NCBI RefSeq assembly: GCF_042684505.1 | Contig: NZ_JBHULT010000006.1 | Span: forward strand, 930,001 to 994,000 | DNA from: Salinimicrobium flavum | GTDB lineage: Bacteria > Bacteroidota > Bacteroidia > Flavobacteriales > Flavobacteriaceae | Length of the DNA stretch: 64,000 nucleotides | Reading direction: 5' to 3' | Shown here: piece by piece, positions 56,937 to 64,000 of the stretch | Numbering within the stretch: the stretch's first letter is position 1 | How the letters are laid out: each line of letters starts with the position of its first letter | Made by a program: the position numbers and the translations under genes | Notes under the pieces: generated by a model | Told to the model about the DNA's origin: nothing | Seen by the model: only the letters and a program-made list of their open reading frames with translations | Databases searched by the model: none

Positions 56937-57995
56937 ATGAAAGATTTTATTATTGTGGGACTGGGTCTAAGCGGTGCCAGTCTTGCATATCGGCTTGAGA
57001 AGGAAGGAAGATCCTTTATGGTTTATGATGATGAATCCCAGGAAGCTTCCAGGGTAGCGGGAGGTTTTATGAATCCTATCATTTTAAAGAGATTCACCCT
57101 TGCCTGGAAGGCTGATGAGCAGATGTCAAAAGCGGTTGACTTTTACGGCGCGATGGGTAAAGATCTCGGGAAGAACTTTCTTTCGCCTTTGGAGATCTAC
57201 CGCAGGTTTTCCTCAATTGAGGAGCAGAATAACTGGTTTACCGCAGCCGATAATCCCCGGGTTGCGCCTTACCTGGACCTCAATCTGGTGAAGACGGTGA
57301 ATCCTCATATCCCCTCAAAGTTTTCCTTCGGAAAAGTTCTGAACACCAAAAGGATCGATCCAAGGGATCTGCTGGAATCCTATGCTGCTCACCTGGCAAA
57401 AAAAGGGCTTTTGATCAACGAATCTTTTGACCATGACGCACTTGGGATTTCTGAGGATCATGTGGAATACAAGGGTATAAAATCCCGGAATATTATCTTT
57501 TGTGAAGGTTTTGGATTGCTGAACAATCCATACTTTGGTTACCTTCCGTTAAAAGGAAATAAAGGAGAATATATCATAATTAAAGCCCGGGATCTGGACC
57601 TGGAAGTAGGAGTTAAATCTTCAGTTTTTATTTTTCCGGCAGGAGAAGACCTGTATGCCGTAGGGGCCACCTACAGCAATACCGATAAAACGCCGGGTCC
57701 CACCACTGCTGCCCGGGAGGAACTTATAGAAAAGCTGCGTGACCTAATAGATGTTGATTTTGAAGTAGTGCATCAGGTAGCGGGATTGCGACCTTCTACG
57801 ATAGACCGCAGGCCTTTGGTGGGGAAACATCCCGATCATGAAAATTTATATTGTTGTAATGGCTTCGGAAGCAGGGGAATCTTACTGGCTCCCATGATCT
57901 CTGAAGAGCTTCTTAACTTAATTGATACAGGAGAGGAGCTTTCACCTGAAATCGATCTGGCCAGGTTTACCAAAAAATGGTACTCTAAAGTTTAG
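56937..57995 (+). CDS. FAD-dependent oxidoreductase (DAO family)
   Basis: The 352-residue cytoplasmic protein has an N-terminal dinucleotide-binding motif (IVGLGLSGASLAYRLEKEG), the internal DAO-type segment (ASRVAGGFMNP) and a C-terminal FAD-binding motif (GLRPSTIDRRPLVGKHPDHENLYCCNGFGSRG-like, about 282-315). DAO enzymes oxidise amino acids or amines, or modify tRNA (MnmC-type); the substrate here is unknown. Its last 11 bases overlap the convergent DUF983 gene. Confidence 0.87.
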   Translation: MKDFIIVGLGLSGASLAYRLEKEGRSFMVYDDESQEASRVAGGFMNPIILKRFTLAWKADEQMSKAVDFYGAMGKDLGKNFLSPLEIYRRFSSIEEQNNWFTAADNPRVAPYLDLNLVKTVNPHIPSKFSFGKVLNTKRIDPRDLLESYAAHLAKKGLLINESFDHDALGISEDHVEYKGIKSRNIIFCEGFGLLNNPYFGYLPLKGNKGEYIIIKARDLDLEVGVKSSVFIFPAGEDLYAVGATYSNTDKTPGPTTAAREELIEKLRDLIDVDFEVVHQVAGLRPSTIDRRPLVGKHPDHENLYCCNGFGSRGILLAPMISEELLNLIDTGEELSPEIDLARFTKKWYSKV

Positions 57996-58377
57996 GTTTA
58001 GCCTTTGTTTTATCATAGCTGAAGAAGAAATTCACCCAAATATTCCTGCTCCATCTTATTATTACCGGCAGGAAAACAATAAGTGTTATCACGATCACTA
58101 TAAAGGTGGGAAGCAATTCAAGGCCCAGCATCCACCATGCAATGACAAAAGCAGCTACTGCAAAGGCAATACCCAGGGCATAGCTTACATACATAGCCCC
58201 AAAAAAGAAAGAAGGCTCCATTTTGTACTTGGTATTGCAGTTGGAACACCGCTCGTACATATCGAATAATCTGGAGATCTTATACGGGTTAGGTTCTTTA
58301 TACATGCTCTCTTCCTGGCAAACGGGGCAGGTGCCTGTGAGAATGCTGTATAGTTTGCTGCCTTTCAAGAATGTCAT
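57985..58377 (-). CDS. DUF983 membrane protein with two CxxC motifs
   Basis: The 130-residue protein has two CxxC pairs (CPVC at 17-20 and CSNC at 44-47), probably a zinc ribbon, then two to three membrane helices (about 58-82 and 87-106). This is the DUF983 pattern. It converges on the FAD gene and overlaps it by 11 bases at the 3' ends. Function is unknown. Confidence 0.85.
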   Translation of the reverse strand: MTFLKGSKLYSILTGTCPVCQEESMYKEPNPYKISRLFDMYERCSNCNTKYKMEPSFFFGAMYVSYALGIAFAVAAFVIAWWMLGLELLPTFIVIVITLIVFLPVIIRWSRNIWVNFFFSYDKTKAKPKL

Positions 58378-58432
58378 GTGCGTTTTTTTAGCATGGTAAA
58401 TTTAAGCATCTTTGCAAAAAAATTGAGGAAGA

Positions 58433-60343
58433 ATGTTGAATATCCATAATTTATCTGTCTCCTTTGGAGGGGAATACCTGTTTGAGGAAATAACTTTCAG
58501 GTTAGGTGCAGGAGACCGCGTTGGATTAATAGGAAAGAATGGAGCGGGTAAGTCTACCATGCTCAAGATCCTGGCAAAGGAAATGGAACCCGATTCAGGG
58601 CAAATTGCAGCCGATAAGGATCTTAAAATAGGTTTTTTGAAGCAGGATATTGATTTTGTTGAAGGACGCACGGTGCTGAACGAATCTTACCAGGCCTTTG
58701 AAGAAATTAAACGACTGGAGAAGAAACTGGAGGAGATCAACCACCAGCTCGCTGAGCGTACAGATTATGAAAGCGAAATTTACCACCAGTTAATGGTAGA
58801 CCTTAATGATGTACAGCATCAATACGAGATACACGGGGGGTACAACTATCAGGGGGAGACCGAGCGAATTCTGCAGGGGCTTGGTTTTCAGCGAGAAGAT
58901 TTCAATAAACTTACCGATACTTTTTCGGGTGGATGGAGAATGAGGATCGAGCTGGCAAAACTGCTGCTTCAGCAAAATGACATTTTACTCCTGGATGAAC
59001 CTACCAACCACCTTGATATTGAATCTATAATCTGGCTGGAAAGTTTTCTGAACAATTATCCCGGGGCAGTGGTGATCGTTTCCCACGATAAGATGTTCCT
59101 GGACAACGTAACCAACAGGACCATAGAGATCTCTCTTGGAAGGATTTATGATTTTAATAAACCCTATTCCCAATACCTGGTACTTCGCCAGGAGCTTAGA
59201 GAACAGCAGCTTGCTTCCCAAAAGAATCAGGAAAAACAGATACAGCAGACAGAAAAGTTGATCGAGAAATTTCGTGCCAAGGCCTCCAAGGCCAGTATGG
59301 CCCAGTCGCTTATCAAGAAGCTTGACAAGATAGACCGGATTGAGGTTGACGAAGACGACAATTCGGTCATGAAACTAAAATTTCCGGTTTCTGTAGTTCC
59401 CGGCAAAGTGGTGATCGAAGCCCACAAGATCACCAAGAATTACGGCAACAAAAATGTACTTAGAAATATTGACCTGCTTATTGAAAGGGATTCAAAAACC
59501 GCATTTGTTGGGCAGAACGGACAAGGGAAATCTACCCTGGCCAAGATCATAGTAGGGGAGATCGAATATGAGGGCAAACTAAAACTGGGGCATAACGTGC
59601 AGATAGGATATTTTGCGCAAAACCAGGCAGAATACCTTGATGGTTCCAAAACCGTACTTGACACGATGATAGATGCGGCCAATGAAAAGAACCGCAGCAA
59701 GGTGCGTGATATTTTGGGATCCTTTCTTTTTCGCGGAGAAGAGGTTGATAAATATGTAAGGGTACTTTCCGGAGGGGAAAGGAACAGGCTGGCTCTGGCT
59801 AAAATGTTGCTGCAGCCGTTCAATGTACTGGTGATGGATGAGCCTACGAACCACCTTGATATTAAATCCAAGAATGTACTTAAGGATGCCTTGAAGAGTT
59901 TTGAAGGCACCTTGATCCTTGTATCGCATGACCGGGACTTTTTACAGGGCCTTACCAACAAGGTCTATGAGTTCAAAGATCATAAAATTAAAGAGTATCT
60001 TGGGGATATTGACTTCTACCTTGAACAGCGAAAACTCACGGATATGAGGGAAGTTGAAAAAAGGGATGTGGAGAAACAGGCTCCAAAAGAAACCAACAGG
60101 CAGTCTTACGAAAACCAGAAGAAGCTTAAATCCCTCAACAACAAGCTTAGTAACATTGAATCCAAGATCACCCGGCTGGAAAAGGAACTAAAGGAGGCTG
60201 ACGTTGAGTTAGCCACTAATTATGAAAAGACCATTGGGCAGAAGGACTATTTGAAGAAGTACAATTTAAAGAAAAAAGACCTGGAGAAGCTTATGAAAGA
60301 TTGGGAAGAGGTGCAGGAAGATCTCATGGAGCAGGAAAATTGA
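58433..60343 (+). CDS. ABC-F type ATP-binding protein
   Basis: ABC-F proteins have two ATPase domains and no membrane part; they act on the ribosome. The 636-residue protein has Walker A GKNGAGKS (34-41) and GQNGQGKS, signatures FSGGWRMR and LSGGERNR, DEPTNHLD in both halves, an inter-domain linker (about 240-310) and a C-terminal coiled coil (about 545-635). It looks like the Uup/YdiF-type housekeeping group rather than an antibiotic-resistance one, judging from the C-terminal extension. Confidence 0.93.
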   Translation: MLNIHNLSVSFGGEYLFEEITFRLGAGDRVGLIGKNGAGKSTMLKILAKEMEPDSGQIAADKDLKIGFLKQDIDFVEGRTVLNESYQAFEEIKRLEKKLEEINHQLAERTDYESEIYHQLMVDLNDVQHQYEIHGGYNYQGETERILQGLGFQREDFNKLTDTFSGGWRMRIELAKLLLQQNDILLLDEPTNHLDIESIIWLESFLNNYPGAVVIVSHDKMFLDNVTNRTIEISLGRIYDFNKPYSQYLVLRQELREQQLASQKNQEKQIQQTEKLIEKFRAKASKASMAQSLIKKLDKIDRIEVDEDDNSVMKLKFPVSVVPGKVVIEAHKITKNYGNKNVLRNIDLLIERDSKTAFVGQNGQGKSTLAKIIVGEIEYEGKLKLGHNVQIGYFAQNQAEYLDGSKTVLDTMIDAANEKNRSKVRDILGSFLFRGEEVDKYVRVLSGGERNRLALAKMLLQPFNVLVMDEPTNHLDIKSKNVLKDALKSFEGTLILVSHDRDFLQGLTNKVYEFKDHKIKEYLGDIDFYLEQRKLTDMREVEKRDVEKQAPKETNRQSYENQKKLKSLNNKLSNIESKITRLEKELKEADVELATNYEKTIGQKDYLKKYNLKKKDLEKLMKDWEEVQEDLMEQEN

Positions 60344-60398
60344 GATATTTCGGGAGATAATTAAACCTATACGGCATTTTAAAGTCAAACAAGCTAAT

Positions 60399-61541
60399 AT
60401 GGATACACGTAAAATAATTCTATCTGTCATTGGCGTTCTGCTGATAGTTGCAGCGGTTTTTGGGGCCAAGGCCATCATAGACAGCAATGTAAAGGAAGTG
60501 CCACCGGTTTCAAAAGTGGTTAAAAATGTATTTGTCGATACCGTGCAAAACACCACGGTACCCATCGTTCTGCCTGCGAATGGTAATGTTACCGCCCTTA
60601 GAAAGTTGGAACTTTTTTCAGAAGTGCAGGGGATCTTCCAGAGCAGCAGCAAAGACTTCAGGCCCGGCCAGCGTTACAGTAGAGGGCAGGTATTGATCAA
60701 TATCAATTCCCAGGAGTATTCAGCCAGCGTTCAATCTGCCAAAAGTGATCTTTACAACAAAATCACCTCTATAATGCCCGACTTAAGGCTGGATTTTCCG
60801 GATGCTTTTCCGAAATGGGAAACCTATCTCAATAACTTTGATATTAATAAGACTGTACCGCCTCTACCCGAAGCTTCTTCAGATAAAGAAAAATATTTCA
60901 TCACAGGCAGGGGGATCATATCTGCTTATTACAATATAAAAAACCTGGAAGAGCGCCTTGGGAAATTTCTTATAGTAGCCCCATTCGACGGGATCCTAAC
61001 CGAGGCATTGGTCACGAGGGGAACCTTGATACGGCAGGGCCAGAAACTCGGAGAGTTCATTGATCCTTCAGTTTATGAACTTGAGGTGTCTGTAGCGAGG
61101 AAATTTAGTGATATGCTGAAGACCGGGGAAAAAGTGGAATTGAGCAATCTCGATGAAACTGAAACCTATACCGGTACGGTATCCAGGGTGAACGCTCGTA
61201 TTGATCAGGAATCACAGACCATACAGGTGTTTATTCGGGTGGAAGGCGAAAATATCAGGGAAGGGATGTTCCTTCAGGCCAGACTGGCTGCGAAAGCAGA
61301 AGAAAATGCCATTGAGATCCCGCGTGAATTATTGATTAACCGTTCCGAAGTATTTGTAGTTAGAGACAGCGTACTCAAACTGGTCAAAGTGGATCCTGTT
61401 TACTTCGGAAAGAATGATGTGGTGATCAAAGGCCTTGAGGACGGGGAGCAGATCCTTTCAGCAAATGTACCGGGGGCTTATTCGGGAATGCTGGTGAATA
61501 TTCAGAAAGAAGAGGGTACCACTAAAAATGTGAACCCTTGA
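60399..61541 (+). CDS. RND efflux periplasmic adaptor
   Basis: The 380-residue adaptor has an N-terminal anchor (about 7-26), lipoyl-like halves (LFSEVQGIFQ, then VAPFDGILTEALVTRGTLI), a short alpha hairpin between them (about 105-185) and C-terminal beta domains. It is part of a two-gene RND operon: the stop TGA overlaps the TTG start of the pump. The hairpin contains a proline-rich segment (NKTVPPLPEAS) rather than long heptads, so TolC docking may differ from classical AcrA. No TolC gene follows in the window. Confidence 0.9.
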   Translation: MDTRKIILSVIGVLLIVAAVFGAKAIIDSNVKEVPPVSKVVKNVFVDTVQNTTVPIVLPANGNVTALRKLELFSEVQGIFQSSSKDFRPGQRYSRGQVLININSQEYSASVQSAKSDLYNKITSIMPDLRLDFPDAFPKWETYLNNFDINKTVPPLPEASSDKEKYFITGRGIISAYYNIKNLEERLGKFLIVAPFDGILTEALVTRGTLIRQGQKLGEFIDPSVYELEVSVARKFSDMLKTGEKVELSNLDETETYTGTVSRVNARIDQESQTIQVFIRVEGENIREGMFLQARLAAKAEENAIEIPRELLINRSEVFVVRDSVLKLVKVDPVYFGKNDVVIKGLEDGEQILSANVPGAYSGMLVNIQKEEGTTKNVNP

Positions 61542-64000
61542 GAAAATTAATCAGTTATTTTATAAAATATGAGGTCGCCGTAAATGTGATCATCATCGCT
61601 TTTGCCATTTTTGGAGCGGTGGGTATTTACCAGATGAAATCCTCTTTTTTCCCGCTCCAGGAATCCAGGATCATAAACATAAGCATTGCTTATCCGGGCT
61701 CAGCTCCCGAGGAGATCGAGGAGGGGATCATCCTCAAGATCGAAGATAATCTTAAAGGTCTTGTGGGTATTGACAGGGTAACCTCTGTCGCGCGTGAAAG
61801 CGGGGGTTCGATCACGGTGGAGATCGAGCAGGATGAGGACATAGATGTGATGCTGAGCGAGGTGAAGAACGCCGTAGACAGGGTTCCCACCTTTCCTTCA
61901 GGAATGGAGCCTCTGGTGGTATCAAAGCAGGAAACCATCAGACCCACCATATCATTTGCCATTAGCGGGGAAGATGTCCCGCTGGTGACCCTTAAAAGGA
62001 TTGCGCAGCAAATTGAGAAGGATCTGCGAATGTTCGAGGGAGTATCACAGATAGAGATCTCGGGCTTTCCGCAGGAAGAAATTGAAATAGCTGTAAGCGA
62101 GACAGATCTCTTGGCTCACAATCTGACTTTTGAGGAAGTGGCTCGCGCGGTTTCCAGTGCAAATATCCTTTCAACCGGAGGGACAGTGAAGACTATTGCC
62201 GAAGATTATCTTATCAGGGCCAATAACCGCGCCTATTACGCCGATGAATTAAATGACCTGGTGCTGCTCTCGTCTTCAACCGGACAGATCACCCGGCTGG
62301 GCGATGTGGCTGTAATAAGGGATCAATTCTCTGAAACACCAAATGCCTCATACTTCAATGGGAACGTGGCAGTCAATATTACCATCAATAATACGAACAA
62401 CGAAGATCTCTTATCTACTGCCGAAAAGGTGAATGCCTATGTGGAAGAATACAACCAGCGAAACAGCAACGTGAAGCTTGATGTAGTTTTTGACTCCTCG
62501 ATCACCCTGGGTCAGAGAACTCAACTGCTGGTGGAGAATGGGATCATGGGGATCCTGCTGGTACTGTTCTTCCTTTCTCTTTTCCTGAATATTCGACTGG
62601 CTTTCTGGGTGGCCTTCGGGCTTCCAATTGCCTTTTTGGGAATGTTCATTTTTGCCGCGCAGTTTGGCGTGACCATTAACGTGCTTTCACTTTTTGGAAT
62701 GATCATCGTGATCGGTATCCTGGTAGATGATGGAATTGTGATCTCAGAAAATATTTACCAGCACTATGAAATGGGTAAAACCCCAATCCGTGCAGCCCTT
62801 GACGGGACCATGGAGGTGGTGCCTCCAATCATCTCGGCCATTATTACCACGGTGCTGGCCTTTTCCACTTTTTTATTTTTAGACAGCAGGATAGGTGAAT
62901 TCTTCGGCGAAGTATCAACAGTTGTGATCTTAACCCTGGTGATCTCCCTCATAGAAGCATTAATTATCCTTCCTGCCCATATTGCTCATTCCAAAGCTTT
63001 AAGAATTAGGGATACACAGGTAAAAAAGAAGCCAAAGGGTATTGCTGCTTTCTTCGGAAAAATGCGGGCAATCAACAGGGTGGGGGATCGAATCATGGTC
63101 TATCAACGGGACAGGATCTATGCCCCAATCCTTAGGTTCGTTTTGAGACAGCAGCTCCTGGCATTCGGGATCCTTGCAGCGATCCTGATTCTAACCATTG
63201 GTGCCATAGGAGGGAACAAGATCAGGGTTACCCTGTTCCCCAGTATCGCCAGTGACAGGGTGAACATAGATCTGTTAATGCCCGAAGGGGTAAATCCGCA
63301 GAGAACAGACTCGATTATAACCATGGTGGAAGCTGCAGCCTGGAGGGTCAATGAGGATTTTACGGCAAGACAGACAGATAACAAACAGGTTATCGAAAAC
63401 ATAATAAAACGTGTTGGTCCCGGTAACAATAAGGCTTCTCTTCAGGTGAACCTGCTGCCCGGTGAAGACCGTGACTTCAGTTCACCGGAGATCACCAATG
63501 CCATAAGAGATGAGGTAGGACCGGTATTCGGGGTTGAGAACCTCACTTTTGGATCTGGAGGTAATTTTGGAGGTTCCCCGATTTCGGTTTCCCTGTTAGG
63601 GAACAATCTTTCTGAACTGGAGGCAGCCAAAGAGGAACTGAAACAGAATTTTGAAAACAATCCGTTGCTCAAGGATGTCAGTGATAATGATCCGCAGGGG
63701 ATAAAAGAGATCAACGTTAAACTGAAGGATAATGCTTATGCTCTTGGTCTTGATCTCAGCGAAGTTATGAGACAGGTGAGAAATGGCTTTTTTGGTGCAC
63801 AGGCACAGCGGTTCCAGAGAGGCCAGGATGAAATAAGGGTCTGGGTGCGTTATGATCTTGAGAACCGTTCCTCGATCAATGATCTGGATAACATGCGTCT
63901 TATGACCCCTTCCGGCACAAGGGTGCCTTTTGATGAAATTGCTAATTACGAAATAGTTCGCGGTACAGAATCTATCAGCCACCTTGATGGGATGCGGGAG
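61538..64000 (+). CDS. RND efflux transporter (AcrB/HAE1 type), 3' end outside window
   Basis: The frame is open from a TTG at 61538 to the end of the window, giving 821 of the usual roughly 1050 residues. The start overlaps the adaptor stop (TTGA). N-terminal helix 1 is followed by the porter domain (IAYPGSAPEEIEEGII), helices 2-6 with the proton-relay Asp-Asp in helix 4 (GILVDDGIVISENIYQHYEMG), a cytoplasmic loop, helix 7 (QQLLAFGILAAILILTIGAI-like) and the second porter half. It pumps unknown small molecules out, driven by protons. Confidence 0.94.
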   Translation, partial: MRKLISYFIKYEVAVNVIIIAFAIFGAVGIYQMKSSFFPLQESRIINISIAYPGSAPEEIEEGIILKIEDNLKGLVGIDRVTSVARESGGSITVEIEQDEDIDVMLSEVKNAVDRVPTFPSGMEPLVVSKQETIRPTISFAISGEDVPLVTLKRIAQQIEKDLRMFEGVSQIEISGFPQEEIEIAVSETDLLAHNLTFEEVARAVSSANILSTGGTVKTIAEDYLIRANNRAYYADELNDLVLLSSSTGQITRLGDVAVIRDQFSETPNASYFNGNVAVNITINNTNNEDLLSTAEKVNAYVEEYNQRNSNVKLDVVFDSSITLGQRTQLLVENGIMGILLVLFFLSLFLNIRLAFWVAFGLPIAFLGMFIFAAQFGVTINVLSLFGMIIVIGILVDDGIVISENIYQHYEMGKTPIRAALDGTMEVVPPIISAIITTVLAFSTFLFLDSRIGEFFGEVSTVVILTLVISLIEALIILPAHIAHSKALRIRDTQVKKKPKGIAAFFGKMRAINRVGDRIMVYQRDRIYAPILRFVLRQQLLAFGILAAILILTIGAIGGNKIRVTLFPSIASDRVNIDLLMPEGVNPQRTDSIITMVEAAAWRVNEDFTARQTDNKQVIENIIKRVGPGNNKASLQVNLLPGEDRDFSSPEITNAIRDEVGPVFGVENLTFGSGGNFGGSPISVSLLGNNLSELEAAKEELKQNFENNPLLKDVSDNDPQGIKEINVKLKDNAYALGLDLSEVMRQVRNGFFGAQAQRFQRGQDEIRVWVRYDLENRSSINDLDNMRLMTPSGTRVPFDEIANYEIVRGTESISHLDGMRE

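Noticed and set aside
1..64000. CRISPR array, tRNA or rRNA genes, insertion sequences
   Set aside because: No evenly spaced direct repeats, no cloverleaf-type sequences or rRNA stretches, and no transposase-like frames with terminal inverted repeats were seen on reading.

Overview
The window is chromosomal DNA from a member of the Bacteroidota, almost certainly a marine-type Flavobacteriaceae (Gramella/Christiangramia/Salinimicrobium-like; the genus is a guess). The evidence is the type IX secretion/gliding genes (sprA, remB, gldKLMN, a PorG-like protein), the Bacteroidota-type promoters (TTG, about 19 nt, TAnnTTTG) seen upstream of many operons, A-rich rather than strong Shine-Dalgarno leaders, several TTG starts, and gene orders I know from flavobacteria. 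There are no tRNA or rRNA genes, insertion sequences, prophage or CRISPR arrays; the window is mostly conserved core genome.

Layout. 1-5.2 kb: the 3' end of sprA, gcvH, a VanZ-like gene, a TonB-family gene, a relic of a second TonB tail, and remB. 5.3-10.4 kb: ctaB, cytochrome oxidase subunits III and IV, a cysteine-free Sco-like protein, a canonical Sco, a DUF420 protein and a small CxxC membrane protein. 10.5-18.3 kb: a composite MacAB/TolC-type export operon (one ATPase, two FtsX-type permeases, two adaptors, one TolC) ending in tsaB. 18.3-24.2 kb: MscS channel, dodecin, a PiT phosphate transporter with a PhoU/DUF47-like tail, an Nfu protein with a doubled N-domain, and murI. 24.2-31.4 kb (minus strand): an envelope biogenesis cluster read as CBS protein, nadK, porG-like, uppS, bamA and two ompH/skp genes.

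31.4-41.5 kb (plus strand): pdxJ, an alpha/beta hydrolase, a FadL-type porin with an SGNH-hydrolase lipoprotein, a holin-like membrane protein, tig-clpP-clpX, and a small VOC/SRPBCC/DinB operon. 41.7-48.3 kb (minus strand): miaB, a sigma-54 activator, lptE, an unknown TPR-like gene, secG, groES and groEL. 48.5-56.9 kb: topA, a degenerate arginase-family protein, then gldK-gldL-gldM-gldN, the motor and periplasmic core of T9SS. 56.9-64 kb: an FAD oxidoreductase, a DUF983 protein, an ABC-F protein, and an RND efflux adaptor plus an RND pump cut by the window edge.

How they work together: SprA, PorG, GldK-N and RemB belong to protein secretion by T9SS and gliding; BamA, Skp/OmpH, LptE, UppS and MurI build the envelope these machines sit in; Tig, ClpXP, GroELS and SecG handle protein folding, turnover and export. 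I did not find a clearly new multi-gene system. The most unusual items are the arginase-fold protein that has lost half its metal ligands and sits directly before gldK, the run of three TonB C-terminal-like segments between tonB and remB, the two-permease/two-adaptor export operon, and promoters that abut or overlap terminators and start codons.
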